From contig JAEYNZ010000042.1 in the NCBI GenBank assembly GCA_023412195.1, positions 7,504 through 71,503 of the forward strand: a stretch of 64,000 nucleotides of DNA, read 5' to 3'. The notes under the pieces are model-generated. The model saw only the letters and a program-made list of their open reading frames with translations. It did not search any database and was not told the origin of the DNA. The DNA comes from Bacteroidota bacterium. GTDB taxonomy: Bacteria > Bacteroidota > Bacteroidia > Bacteroidales > Prolixibacteraceae. A program made the translations under genes and the position numbers. Each line of letters begins with the position of its first letter. Positions within the stretch are counted from its first letter, which is position 1. Below, one piece after another: positions 25,784 to 34,952 of the stretch.

Positions 25784-27814
25784 ATGCAGTTTAAGGTAGT
25801 ATCGGATTATAAGCCAACCGGCGACCAGCCTGAGGCAATCAGGCAACTGGTGGATGGATTGGTAAACGGAGAGCGTTTCCAGACCCTGCTGGGAGTTACA
25901 GGTTCCGGAAAAACCTTCACAATGGCCAATGTGATTGAAAAGGTACAGCGGCCTACCCTTGTCCTGAGCCACAATAAAACACTTGCCGCCCAGCTTTACG
26001 GGGAAATGAAACAGTTTTTCCCGGAAAATGCAGTTGAATATTTTGTTTCTTATTACGATTATTACCAGCCAGAAGCATATCTTCCCACAACAGATACCTA
26101 TATTGAGAAAGATCTTTCGATCAACCAGGATATAGAAAAACTCCGGTTAAGTGCTACTTCATCCCTCCTTTCAGGCAGACGGGATGTAGTGGTCGTTTCA
26201 TCCGTTTCCTGCCTTTATGGCATTGGTAACCCTGAAGACTTCCATGCAAACATAACAGAGGTGAAGGTCGGGCAGGCTGTGTCACGGAACGGTATGTTGC
26301 GCAGGCTGGTGGATGCATTGTACTCACGCAGTGAAGTGGATTTCCAGAGGGGCAATTTCAGGGTTAAAGGCGACACTGTGGATATTTATCCGGCCTATGC
26401 AGATACCGGTATAAGAGTAGTGTTCTGGGGTGATGAGATTGAAGAAATCTCAGGTTTTGATCCTCTTACGGGGCATACCCTTGAACATATGGGAGAAGCG
26501 GTAATCTATCCTGCCAATATTTTCGTGACCACAAAAACGCGGATGCAGTCGGCAATCAGGCATATTCAGGATGACCTGGTGGCGCAGGTGGATTACTTCA
26601 GGGAGATTGGAAAGCCACTGGAAGCAAAGCGCATCCTGGAGCGTGTTGAATATGACATGGAAATGATGAAGGAGCTGGGTTATTGCCCAGGAATCGAAAA
26701 CTATTCACGTTACTTTGATGGCAGGCTGCCCGGCACCAGGCCTTTCTGCCTGCTTGATTATTTTCCGGAGGATTTTCTTGCCATTATTGATGAGAGCCAT
26801 GTTACCATCCCCCAGATCAGGGCAATGTACGGGGGCGACAACTCCCGCAAGGTTACGCTGGTAGAATACGGGTTCAGGCTCCCGGCTGCCATCGATAACC
26901 GGCCCCTGAAGTTTGAAGAATTCGAAAACCTCATTAGCCAGGTTGTATATGTGAGTGCGACACCTGCTGACTACGAACTGGCAAAATGCGAGGGTGTGGT
27001 TGTAGAACAGATTATCAGGCCAACCGGATTGCTCGACCCGGTCATAGATGTGCGGCCGAGCGCCAACCAGATTGACGACCTGATGCATGAGATCCACCTG
27101 AGGACAGGAAAAAATGAGCGGGTACTGGTTACCACACTTACCAAACGAATGGCCGAAGAGCTTTCCAGGTATCTTTTAAACATGGGCGTGAAAACCCGGT
27201 ATATCCATTCTGATGTGGATACCATGGAGCGCGTTGAAATCATGGAGCAACTCCGGAAAGGGGAATTTGATGTTCTTGTGGGTATCAACCTGTTACGTGA
27301 AGGTCTTGATTTGCCTGAAGTTTCCCTGGTTGCTATCCTCGATGCAGACAAGGAAGGATTCCTTCGCTCTGAAAGATCACTGACCCAGACAGCAGGCCGG
27401 GCAGCCAGAAACCTGAACGGGATGGTTATCATGTATGCCGACAAGATTACAAACTCGATGCAGCGTACCATTGATTCTACCAACTACCGCCGGGAGAAAC
27501 AATTGAAGTACAATGTGGAGAACAATATAACCCCCACCCAGATTATCAAGCCCATGCGCGATATTATCGGTCTGGAGTTCAGGGGTGGTAAAAAACCTGC
27601 CGGTTATGAACAGCCTGAAATTCCTGATGTGGCAGCCGATCCGGTTATCAAATACATGAGCCCGGAAGCCCTTGAAAAGGCCATTGAAAAAACTAAAAAG
27701 CAGATGAAAGCTGCTGCAAAAGAACTTGATTTTATTGAGGCCGCCCGCCTGCGCGACGAAATGTTTGCACTGGACCGATTGCTGCAGGAAAGAAAAAGAC
27801 AGCCCCGGATTTGA
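25784..27814 (+). CDS. uvrB: Excinuclease ABC subunit B
   Basis: DNA helicase-like damage-verification subunit of nucleotide excision repair. The 676-residue protein has the usual length. Landmarks are Walker A GVTGSGKTFTMANV, the beta-hairpin YYDYYQPEAYLPTTDTY inserted between DNA strands, DESH (motif II), QTAGRAARN (motif VI) and the C-terminal UVR domain (KAIEKTKKQMKAAAKEL to RLRDEM) that contacts UvrA or UvrC. It is a single gene, preceded by the REP pair. Confidence 0.98.
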   Translation: MQFKVVSDYKPTGDQPEAIRQLVDGLVNGERFQTLLGVTGSGKTFTMANVIEKVQRPTLVLSHNKTLAAQLYGEMKQFFPENAVEYFVSYYDYYQPEAYLPTTDTYIEKDLSINQDIEKLRLSATSSLLSGRRDVVVVSSVSCLYGIGNPEDFHANITEVKVGQAVSRNGMLRRLVDALYSRSEVDFQRGNFRVKGDTVDIYPAYADTGIRVVFWGDEIEEISGFDPLTGHTLEHMGEAVIYPANIFVTTKTRMQSAIRHIQDDLVAQVDYFREIGKPLEAKRILERVEYDMEMMKELGYCPGIENYSRYFDGRLPGTRPFCLLDYFPEDFLAIIDESHVTIPQIRAMYGGDNSRKVTLVEYGFRLPAAIDNRPLKFEEFENLISQVVYVSATPADYELAKCEGVVVEQIIRPTGLLDPVIDVRPSANQIDDLMHEIHLRTGKNERVLVTTLTKRMAEELSRYLLNMGVKTRYIHSDVDTMERVEIMEQLRKGEFDVLVGINLLREGLDLPEVSLVAILDADKEGFLRSERSLTQTAGRAARNLNGMVIMYADKITNSMQRTIDSTNYRREKQLKYNVENNITPTQIIKPMRDIIGLEFRGGKKPAGYEQPEIPDVAADPVIKYMSPEALEKAIEKTKKQMKAAAKELDFIEAARLRDEMFALDRLLQERKRQPRI

Positions 27815-27964
27815 AATCCCTGCAGAAGATTCTACTGATATTGTTCACATGAATTTTTTTTTGACATGATGTACAAAATAGGTATCCTGTTGAGCCATAT
27901 TAAGATATGAAGATGAAGGTTGCTCCTTGTTATGATGCAAATCTTAAAATATTTGACTAAAAGA

Positions 27965-27993
27965 TTGGTATCGCTGAAATTGATGTACTTTTG
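27965..27993 (+). promoter_or_regulatory. Bacteroidota promoter for the Yip1-like gene
   Basis: TTG (27965-27967), 18 bp, then TACTTTTG (27986-27993), a full match to TAnnTTTG. Transcription would begin near 28000, so the TTG codon at 27991 cannot be the start of the next gene. This favours the ATG at 28015. Confidence 0.65.
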
Positions 27994-28014
27994 CAACCAA
28001 ACCTGGAATGGATA

Positions 28015-28578
28015 ATGGAGATTTCAATGAAAGGCAGCAAAGTGCAGATGGTTCTCCTGAAGCCTGGTGTATTCTGGCAGAAGGAAAAAGTAGCTCCAAC
28101 TGGCTCAAGATATTTGATGGCCTGGTACTTCTTTCCTCTTGTATTACTGGCAGGGGTGGCAGAGTTTGCAGGAAAGATGCTTTGGAGTTCGGGTTTTTAT
28201 CTTTTATTCCCAATTCTACGCTCTTTGCGGGAAATCGCCCTTTTTCTGCTTCTTTATCTCATTTCAATATTTATCAGCAATCAGCTTATCAAGGCATTTG
28301 GAGGAAATAAGAACCTGTTTGCAGTTAAACGGATCGTTGCTTTTTCACTTGCTCCTGTCATTCTTATAAGTATTATTACAAATCTGTTCCCGTTTTTATA
28401 TGTCCTGGATATTTTGGGATTTTACAGTTTCTTTATTTTTCTTGCGGGAGTTGAAACACTCCTTGAGTTTCCCGGGAAAAAGTACATCAAATATATTTTG
28501 ATAACCCTGTTTGCAAACTTTTTTGTGTATAGCTTTTTAAGTATATTTCTGTCGGGACTGGTAACATCATTTTTGTAA
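28015..28578 (+). CDS. Yip1-family membrane protein
   Basis: A 187-residue membrane protein with about five hydrophobic helices (about 37-52, 58-88, 105-125, 130-145 and 160-185). The N-terminal LLKPGVFWQKEK followed by a MAWYFFPLVLLAG helix has the pattern of bacterial Yip1/YIP-like proteins (LxNPxxxWxxI). The role of these proteins in bacteria is unknown. A second ATG at 28027 (MKGSKVQ) is an alternative start. smpB follows 19 bp downstream, so the two may be cotranscribed. Confidence 0.75.
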   Translation: MEISMKGSKVQMVLLKPGVFWQKEKVAPTGSRYLMAWYFFPLVLLAGVAEFAGKMLWSSGFYLLFPILRSLREIALFLLLYLISIFISNQLIKAFGGNKNLFAVKRIVAFSLAPVILISIITNLFPFLYVLDILGFYSFFIFLAGVETLLEFPGKKYIKYILITLFANFFVYSFLSIFLSGLVTSFL

Positions 28579-28597
28579 ACTAAGAAAAAAGGCAACA

Positions 28598-29056
28598 TTG
28601 GCACATCAAAAAAGCAATATCAACATAAAAAACAAAAAAGCTTCATTTGAATATGAACTGATTGAAAGGCTTATCGCAGGAATCCAGCTTACCGGAACTG
28701 AAATCAAATCAATACGGGGGGGAAAGGTAAGCATGAATGATTCTTATTGCCAGTTTCATGGGGGCGAGCTGTTTGCTAAGAACATTCATATTTCCGAATA
28801 TGAACTGGGTACCATCAATAATCATCCTGCCAAAAGAGACCGCAAGTTGCTGCTCTCCAAAAGAGAATTACAGAAGCTGGAACGAAAGCTTAAGGAGTCT
28901 GGAAATACCATTGTTCCCACACGTTTGTTTATCAACGACCGCGGGCTTGCCAAACTGGAAATAGCCCTTGCCAAAGGTAAGAAGGTGTATGATAAACGGG
29001 AAACCCTGAAGCAAAAAGACTCACAACGGGAAATGGACCGTATGATGAAACATTAA
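28598..29056 (+). CDS. smpB: SsrA-binding protein SmpB
   Basis: Binds tmRNA and brings it to stalled ribosomes (trans-translation). 152 residues, usual length. Landmarks: NINIKNKKASFEYELIERL, GIQLTGTEIKSIR, the beta-barrel strands GGELFAKNIHISEYE, and the basic tail (KKVYDKRETLKQKDSQRE) that folds in the mRNA channel. The start is a TTG at 28598 in the position of the family's usual MAxK start; no ATG is near. No ssrA gene was seen in the window. Confidence 0.95.
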   Translation: MAHQKSNINIKNKKASFEYELIERLIAGIQLTGTEIKSIRGGKVSMNDSYCQFHGGELFAKNIHISEYELGTINNHPAKRDRKLLLSKRELQKLERKLKESGNTIVPTRLFINDRGLAKLEIALAKGKKVYDKRETLKQKDSQREMDRMMKH

Positions 29057-29081
29057 AAGTCCTTACCCGGGATTCACAACC

Positions 29082-29804
29082 TTATACCGATACCAGATTT
29101 TCCATAGGAATTATTTGATCCCCCTTGTATTTAAGCAGCAGATTGGCTACGGCAAGTGTATCTTTTTCACAATACCTTACGATCCGGTCGATGTCTTTTT
29201 CTTCCCAGAAAATCCTTGCTACCTGGCTGCCATCAATGTCGTCCTTTGGAGTAGGAATGTTGAACAGTTCACAAAGCAGCGACAGTGAGGTATAATGTTT
29301 ATAATCGCCAAACTTCCACAACTGAAGTGTATCGATTAAATAATCTTTTACCTCCCATGGTTTTGAACCGGCGATATCAAATACCTGGGGAAGGGGGAGG
29401 CCATGTACCAGTGCCCGTCGTGCAATGTAAGGAAAATCAAACTCCTGCCCGTTATGGGCACAAAGCCTTCTTTTTCCTTTCTTTGAAAATGCTTCCATGG
29501 CATCAAAGAACTGGCTGATGAGTGTTCTTTCATTTTCATCGCAGAACGATTTTACACGGAAGAATATTTCTCCTTTTTGCCTGACAATATAGCCTGCAGA
29601 TATGCATATGATTCTGCCGAATTCAGCATATATACCTGCCCTGTTGTACAGTACTTCTGCAGGTTCATTGACGTTCCTGTTGTACTGCATTTTATGTTCC
29701 CAAAGCTGTTTCCACTTTTCATTCAGCCCATTGTATTCAGGAGCCATGGGTACGGTTTCAATATCGACAAAAAGAATCTCTTCCGGATTTAAATTATGAA
29801 GCAT
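29082..29804 (-). CDS. DEDDy 3'-5' exonuclease (PolB-type ribonuclease H-like)
   Basis: A 240-residue exonuclease-domain protein: ExoI FVDIET (D14, E16), ExoII AHNGQEFDFPYIARR, ExoIII YCEKDTLAVANLLLKY. The acidic set and the Tyr in ExoIII put it in the DEDDy, family-B-polymerase-like group. It lacks any polymerase domain. It overlaps the downstream end of udk by 11 bp on the same strand, so it is translationally coupled to it, though the functions seem unrelated. Confidence 0.85.
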   Translation of the reverse strand: MLHNLNPEEILFVDIETVPMAPEYNGLNEKWKQLWEHKMQYNRNVNEPAEVLYNRAGIYAEFGRIICISAGYIVRQKGEIFFRVKSFCDENERTLISQFFDAMEAFSKKGKRRLCAHNGQEFDFPYIARRALVHGLPLPQVFDIAGSKPWEVKDYLIDTLQLWKFGDYKHYTSLSLLCELFNIPTPKDDIDGSQVARIFWEEKDIDRIVRYCEKDTLAVANLLLKYKGDQIIPMENLVSV

Positions 29805-30420
29805 TGGCTGACTGGCTTAAGGTGTGGCAAATATGGTTTGTAAGAATGTTGATTGCAATCTGGTTCATTCCTCCCTGAGGGATGATAATATCGGCAAAAT
29901 GTTTTGAAGGTTCAATAAACTGCAGGTGGCTTGGCCTTACGGTTTTTTCATAGCGGTCAAGCACCTGTGTTACATCCCGTCCCCGTTCAGTAATGTCGCG
30001 CCTTATTACCCTGGAAAGCCTGATGTCGGAATCACAGTCGACAAAAACCTTGATGTCCATCAGGTCGCGCAGCCTTTCGTTAGTTAGGATTAATATTCCT
30101 TCTACAATGAGTACCTTTCGTGGTTCTATTGGCCTTGTTAGTGGCTGACGGGTGCATGTGATGAAGGAATATACCGGTTCCTCCACGGCGATCCCTGCAC
30201 GAAGCTTTTTTACATGGTCAATCAGCAGGTCAAATTCCACTGAATCGGGGTGATCAAAGTTTTTCTTCCGCCTTTCCTCCAGGCTGATGTCACTGTTGTC
30301 AAAATAGTACGAATCCTGCGAAATAAGGGCTACCTCCTTTGCAAAAAATTGTTCTATTATTTTTTTAACGACGGTTGTTTTTCCTGAACCGGTTCCCCCG
30401 GCTATGCCGATAATGAGCAT
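29794..30420 (-). CDS. udk: Uridine kinase
   Basis: Phosphorylates uridine and cytidine (pyrimidine salvage). The 208-residue protein has Walker A GIAGGTGSGKTT at the N-terminus, SQDSYYFD, NFDHPDSVEFDLL, the RPIEPRKVLIVEGILIL segment and RRDITERGRDV, all family marks. It is the first gene of a two-gene operon with the exonuclease. It is divergent from the Dabb gene, with 113 bp between. Confidence 0.93.
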   Translation of the reverse strand: MLIIGIAGGTGSGKTTVVKKIIEQFFAKEVALISQDSYYFDNSDISLEERRKKNFDHPDSVEFDLLIDHVKKLRAGIAVEEPVYSFITCTRQPLTRPIEPRKVLIVEGILILTNERLRDLMDIKVFVDCDSDIRLSRVIRRDITERGRDVTQVLDRYEKTVRPSHLQFIEPSKHFADIIIPQGGMNQIAINILTNHICHTLSQSANAS

Positions 30421-30533
30421 TTATCTTTTTAGTTTATTGTTAATATTGGCTGAAATCAAAGTTTTTAATTAATTTGCTGTCTGGAAAACATTAATTTCGC
30501 TGCCGGAAACGAAGGTACAAAAATTCATAAGAT

Positions 30534-30836
30534 ATGATAAACCATGTCGTGCTTTTTAAACTGAAAGAATACCCTGCAGAAGAGAAATCCAGGGTACTGA
30601 ATGAACTGAAAGCAATGCTTGAAGGCCTTCAGGAAAAAATCTTTGAAGTTAAATTCATTGAAGTGGGACTAAATAAGGATGAGGATTCAAAGAATTATGA
30701 CATCGCACTGATATCATACTTTGAGAATGAAAAAGACCTGGATGCTTATCGTGAACATCCTGAACACCTGAAGGTGGTGGAGCGCATCAGGGAAACCACG
30801 GTTGAACGTGCAGCCGTTGATTATTACTTTCATTAA
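30534..30836 (+). CDS. Dabb-domain (stress-responsive A/B barrel) protein
   Basis: A 100-residue ferredoxin-like alpha/beta-barrel protein. Marks of the family are MINHVVLFKLK at the start, FIEVGLN and the closing EHPEHLKVVERIRE helix. Members form dimers; the function is unknown, with some acting as stress proteins or small cyclases. The ATG at 30534 begins directly with the family start. manA follows 60 bp downstream. Confidence 0.85.
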   Translation: MINHVVLFKLKEYPAEEKSRVLNELKAMLEGLQEKIFEVKFIEVGLNKDEDSKNYDIALISYFENEKDLDAYREHPEHLKVVERIRETTVERAAVDYYFH

Positions 30837-30896
30837 GGGGCTTCAGCCGTCAGACACATCGGAATAGCAGTACAGAATTAATTAAAAAAATACATT

Positions 30897-31880
30897 ATGC
30901 CCGGTTTATATCCTTTAAAATTTAAACCTGTCTGCCTGGAAAAGATATGGGGAGGAACCCGGCTGAAAACAATGCTTAATAAGGATTTCAGCCCTTTGTC
31001 AAATTGTGGGGAAAGCTGGGAAATTTCAGCAGTTGAAGACCACATCTCGGAAGTGAATAACGGGTTTCTGCAGGGTAATAACCTTGCCGAACTGGTTGAG
31101 ATTTATATGGGCGACCTTGTGGGCGATTCTGTTTTCCGGAAGTATGGCACTGAATTCCCGCTGCTGTTTAAATTCATCGATGCCAATGACGATCTGTCAA
31201 TACAGGTTCATCCCGGTGATAAACTGGCAAAAGAAAGGCATAATGCATACGGCAAAACTGAAATGTGGTATGTGGTGTTTGCTGAAAAAGGTGCTCTCAT
31301 CAATACCGGGTTCAATCAGCAGGTAACTCCTGAAATGTATTTGGAATATCTTGATCAGGGGAAACTTCCCGAAATTTTATGCTACGAAGAAGCAAACCCG
31401 GGGGATGTTTTTTTTATTCCTGCAGGTAGGGTTCATGCCATCGGAAAAGGCATTTTGCTTGCTGAAATTCAGCAAACTTCTGATGTTACCTACCGTATTT
31501 TTGATTATAACCGTAAAGATGCAGAGGGGAATACCCGTGAACTGCATACCGGTCTGGCTATTGATGCCATCGATTTCAGTTACAGCGATGAGTATAAAAC
31601 AAAGTATACCGCTGAGAAAAATAAATCATCAGAAATTGTAACCTGCAGTTATTTTACCACCAATCTGCTTGAATTCAATACCAAAATAGAAAAAGATTAT
31701 CACCTGCTCGATTCATTTATTGTATATATGAATATAGCCGGAAGGTTCAGGATTGAATATGAGGATGGAGAGGAAACTGTTGAGCCGGGAGAAACCATAC
31801 TTGTCCCCGCAAGTCTTGAAGTGTTTAAGTTAAATCCTCTGACTGAAGAAGTAAAAACACTGGAGGTTTATATTGGGTAG
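30897..31880 (+). CDS. manA: Mannose-6-phosphate isomerase, class I
   Basis: Zinc enzyme interconverting mannose-6-P and fructose-6-P, feeding GDP-mannose or glycolysis. The 327-residue protein is of the short bacterial form. Zinc ligands are in SIQVHPGDKLAKERH and KTEMWYV, and the third one in GRVHAIGKGILLAEIQQ. The C-terminal cupin half ends in EDGEETVEPGETILVPA. It is followed by engB and prs on the same strand. Confidence 0.93.
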   Translation: MPGLYPLKFKPVCLEKIWGGTRLKTMLNKDFSPLSNCGESWEISAVEDHISEVNNGFLQGNNLAELVEIYMGDLVGDSVFRKYGTEFPLLFKFIDANDDLSIQVHPGDKLAKERHNAYGKTEMWYVVFAEKGALINTGFNQQVTPEMYLEYLDQGKLPEILCYEEANPGDVFFIPAGRVHAIGKGILLAEIQQTSDVTYRIFDYNRKDAEGNTRELHTGLAIDAIDFSYSDEYKTKYTAEKNKSSEIVTCSYFTTNLLEFNTKIEKDYHLLDSFIVYMNIAGRFRIEYEDGEETVEPGETILVPASLEVFKLNPLTEEVKTLEVYIG

Positions 31881-31933
31881 GCTGTAAAAGCAACTGTAAT
31901 ATTAGATCATGTTTGAATTCACTAAGTTCCCAT

Positions 31934-32539
31934 ATGGAAATTAAGGAAGCCAGTTTTGTTGTAAGTAATACCAACGTGGAGAAATGCCCCCGTCCCGACA
32001 AGCCGGAATATGCTTTCATCGGAAGATCTAATGTGGGGAAATCCTCCCTGTTAAATATGCTTACCAACAGGAAGGCTCTTGCAAAGGTATCAGGAAAGCC
32101 TGGTAAAACGCGCCTTATAAATCACTTCCTGATCAATGGGGAGTGGTACCTGGTTGATTTACCCGGGTACGGGTATGCTAAAACTGGCAGGGAGGAGCGG
32201 AAGAAATGGGAAAAATCATTTCGCAATTACATTTTGCTGCGTGAAAACCTGTACTGCCTGTTTGTGCTGATTGATTCGCGGCACGAACCTCAACAAAATG
32301 ATCTTGAATTCATGGAATGGCTGGGACTTAGCCAAATACCTTTTGCAATCATTTTTACAAAAGCCGATAAACTTAAACCTGAAGAACTGGAAGAAAACAT
32401 CAGGGTTTACCGGGAAAAGATGATGGAAACATGGGAGGAAATGCCTTCGTTTTTTGCTACATCAGCAGTAACACGGCAGGGTCAGGCAGAAATCCTTCAT
32501 TTTATTGATCAAATTAATCAATCATCCAGGAAAAAGTGA
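31934..32539 (+). CDS. engB: Ribosome biogenesis GTPase EngB (YihA/YsxC)
   Basis: GTPase needed for large-subunit ribosome assembly and cell division. 201 residues from the ATG at 31934 (MEIKEASFVV), which matches the family start better than the TTG at 31913. G1 GRSNVGKSS, G2/G3 region GKTRLINHF and DLPGYGYA, G4 TKADK and G5 TSA are all present. It overlaps the open frame upstream of prs but not prs itself. Confidence 0.93.
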   Translation: MEIKEASFVVSNTNVEKCPRPDKPEYAFIGRSNVGKSSLLNMLTNRKALAKVSGKPGKTRLINHFLINGEWYLVDLPGYGYAKTGREERKKWEKSFRNYILLRENLYCLFVLIDSRHEPQQNDLEFMEWLGLSQIPFAIIFTKADKLKPEELEENIRVYREKMMETWEEMPSFFATSAVTRQGQAEILHFIDQINQSSRKK

Positions 32540-32631
32540 TCCGGAAAAAAAGATTTAATTCGCTGTTTCATCATAAAAAAGGAGTTAATAATTTAACTTT
32601 ACCTTTAGTTCAAAACAAAAACAACAATTCT

Positions 32632-33573
32632 ATGGGAGGTAAAAATCATCCGTTAAAAATTTTTACTGGCAGGGCCACAAGGCATTTATCTGAAAAAATA
32701 TGCGACAGTCTGGATGTTGACCTGGGTCTGACATCCTGTCCTGTATTCTCAGATGGGGAGTTTGAACCATGCTACGAGGAAACCATTCGAGGATCTCATG
32801 TATTCATCGTGCAGTCCACCCCGCCACCTGCTGAAAACCTGCTTGAACTGCTGCTGATGGTAGATGCCGCCAAAAGGGCCAGCGCTTCACATGTGGTGGC
32901 CGTCATTCCTTATTTTGGATTTGCCCGGCAAGACCGTAAGGACAAGCCCCGGGTATCTATTGGCGCCAAGTTAATGGCCGATCTCCTTTCTGCTGCCGGC
33001 ATCGACAGGGTTATTACAATGGACCTTCATGCCGACCAGATTCAGGGCTTCTTTGATGTTCCTGTTGATCACCTTTATGCTTCCGCACTTTTCATCCCCT
33101 TCATCAGCAAAATGGGACTTGAGAATCCCATCATTGCTTCACCCGATGTAGGAGGAACCAAAAGAGCAAATACCTATGCACGCATGCTGCAGACTGAAAT
33201 GGTTATCTGCCATAAAACACGGGCAAAGGCCAATGAAGTGAACAACATGACCGTTATTGGTGAAGTTAAAGGAAAGGATGTCATTATTGTGGATGATATG
33301 ATTGATACGGCAGGAACCATTACAAAAGCAGCCAACCTGATGAAAAAAGAAGGGGCAACCAGTGTCCGTGCTTTTGCCGCACATGGTGTATTATCAGGCC
33401 CTGCCATAGACCGTATCAACGATTCAGTGCTGGAAGAAGTCTATTTTACCGATTCCCTTGAAAGAAAAACAGGCAGTGATAAAATCAAATACCTTACAGT
33501 TGCTGATGCCCTGGGTGAAGCCATTCGGAGGGTTTATAAAAATCAATCAATTAGTTCGTTATATTACCGCTAA
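32632..33573 (+). CDS. prs: Ribose-phosphate pyrophosphokinase (PRPP synthetase)
   Basis: Makes PRPP from ribose-5-P and ATP for purine, pyrimidine, His and Trp synthesis. The protein has 313 residues from the ATG at 32632 (MGGKNHPLKIFTGRATRHL), the usual length. Landmarks are FGFARQDRKDKPRVS (ATP-binding flexible loop) and the PRPP loop VDDMIDTAGTI. The frame is open to 32536, but the upstream part overlaps engB and does not look like this family. TACCTTTA at 32600 may be a weak -7 box. rplY follows. Confidence 0.96.
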   Translation: MGGKNHPLKIFTGRATRHLSEKICDSLDVDLGLTSCPVFSDGEFEPCYEETIRGSHVFIVQSTPPPAENLLELLLMVDAAKRASASHVVAVIPYFGFARQDRKDKPRVSIGAKLMADLLSAAGIDRVITMDLHADQIQGFFDVPVDHLYASALFIPFISKMGLENPIIASPDVGGTKRANTYARMLQTEMVICHKTRAKANEVNNMTVIGEVKGKDVIIVDDMIDTAGTITKAANLMKKEGATSVRAFAAHGVLSGPAIDRINDSVLEEVYFTDSLERKTGSDKIKYLTVADALGEAIRRVYKNQSISSLYYR

Positions 33574-33577
33574 TTTA

Positions 33578-33719
33578 TATCTTTGCACCGCTTTTTCCAA
33601 AATGCAGGAGCATTGAAGGTGTGACAGGAATATCTGCACATTTTAATTATGCATGCTGTTTGTTCCGCATAGAGGCGGAAAGGACTGAGTACCATAATTA
33701 TTAACATTAAATTATTAAA
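33578..33719 (+). promoter_or_regulatory. Promoter -7 box and 5' leader of rplY
   Basis: TATCTTTG (33578-33585) fits the TAnnTTTG consensus and lies right after the prs stop. Transcription from it would make a leader of about 125 nt before rplY. Inside this leader is a 6-bp hairpin (TTCCGC at 33663-33668 with GCGGAA at 33675-33680). No known riboswitch or ribosomal-protein leader class was recognised. Confidence 0.5.
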
Positions 33720-34361
33720 ATGAAGTCATTAAAAATTACAGGGCAGAAAAGAGAAAGCCTTGGAAAAAAAGAATCAAAAAAACTGCGCGAACAAGGCCTT
33801 GTTCCCGGTGTAGTTTACGGAAAAGATGAAGTGATCCATCTTACAGTTCCATCCGCCGATCTGAGGCACGTGATTTATACACCCAGTGTATATCTTGTTG
33901 AACTGGATTTGGATGGACAGTCTGTCCTGGTGATGGTTCAGGATGTTCAGTGGCATCCGGTAGAGGAGCAAATCATGCACATCGATTTTCTGAAGATAGA
34001 AGAAAATGTTCCTGTGAAAATTGGTATTCCGGTTGAATTGACCGGACTGGCCCGCGGTATCAAAGCAGGTGGTAAAATCAAATTCAATATGCGTAAACTG
34101 CGCGTAAAAGCTCTTGCAAAAGATCTGCCCGATACCATTAAAATAGATGTCACCAAACTCGGTATTGGCGACAGTATTAAAGTTGAACAGCTGAAACGCG
34201 ACAACCTTGAGTTCCTGGATAACAAGTCAAACCTGATTGTAGGTGTAATTTCTACAAGGCTTGCAAAATCGGGAGCAGCATTGCCTGAAGATGAAGAGGA
34301 AGCTGAAGAAACAGCCCCTGAAGATGTACCGGCATCAGAAACCAATGAGCCTGCAGAATAA
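33720..34361 (+). CDS. rplY: 50S ribosomal protein L25 / general stress protein Ctc
   Basis: Binds 5S rRNA in the large ribosomal subunit. The 213-residue protein has the long (Ctc/TL5) form: N-terminal L25 domain (SLGKKESKKLREQGLVPGVVYG to about residue 92) and a C-terminal beta domain (about 95-185), then an acidic tail (EDEEEAEETAPEDV) typical of Bacteroidota forms. It is followed by pth, as in many bacterial genomes. Its own promoter is likely just after prs. Confidence 0.95.
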   Translation: MKSLKITGQKRESLGKKESKKLREQGLVPGVVYGKDEVIHLTVPSADLRHVIYTPSVYLVELDLDGQSVLVMVQDVQWHPVEEQIMHIDFLKIEENVPVKIGIPVELTGLARGIKAGGKIKFNMRKLRVKALAKDLPDTIKIDVTKLGIGDSIKVEQLKRDNLEFLDNKSNLIVGVISTRLAKSGAALPEDEEEAEETAPEDVPASETNEPAE

Positions 34362-34385
34362 GGCATTCATTTAAAATGACAAAAT

Positions 34386-34952
34386 GTGAAGTATTTAATT
34401 GCAGGGCTTGGTAACATAGGCCCGGAGTATAAGAATACACGTCACAATATAGGATTTCAAGTATTGGACGCTCTTGCCGGGGCGTCCAATATTTCTTTTA
34501 ACGACAGGCGGTATGGATTCACAGCAGAATACCGCTATAAATCGCGCGACTTTTTTCTGCTGAAGCCTGCCACCTACATGAACCTGAGTGGCAGGGCTGT
34601 TAATTACTGGCTTCAGAAGGAAAAAATTCCTCTTGAGAATCTTCTTGTTATTGTTGATGACCTTGCTCTTCCTTTTGGTACATTAAGGGTAAAGGCCAAA
34701 GGAAGCCCCGGAGGGCATAACGGCCTGCGGAATATATCAGATATGCTGGGCACTAATGAATACGCACGGCTTCGTTTCGGAATCGGCGACAACTTCCACC
34801 AGGGTTTTCAGGTTGATTATGTGCTGAGTCCATGGTCGCCGGAAGAACGGAAACTATTGCCCGAAAAAATAGATTCCTGTATTGAAATTATTCAAAGCTT
34901 CGGGACCATAGGAATCGAACGCACAATGAACTTCTACAATACAAAAAAATAA
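34386..34952 (+). CDS. pth: Peptidyl-tRNA hydrolase
   Basis: Recycles peptidyl-tRNA released from ribosomes. The 188-residue protein has N10 and H20 (GLGNIGPEYKNTRHNIGF), N66 in TYMNLSG, D91 in VDDLALPFG and N112 (PGGHNGLRN), the catalytic and tRNA-binding set. It starts at GTG: the ATG three bases upstream would read ATG-TGA, so only the GTG works. The S4 gene begins directly at the base after its stop codon. Confidence 0.96.
   Translation: MKYLIAGLGNIGPEYKNTRHNIGFQVLDALAGASNISFNDRRYGFTAEYRYKSRDFFLLKPATYMNLSGRAVNYWLQKEKIPLENLLVIVDDLALPFGTLRVKAKGSPGGHNGLRNISDMLGTNEYARLRFGIGDNFHQGFQVDYVLSPWSPEERKLLPEKIDSCIEIIQSFGTIGIERTMNFYNTKK

Noticed and set aside
28008..28310. 100-codon frame overlapping the Yip1-like gene
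   Set aside because: It lies in another frame; the membrane-protein frame has the hydrophobic pattern and length expected for its family.
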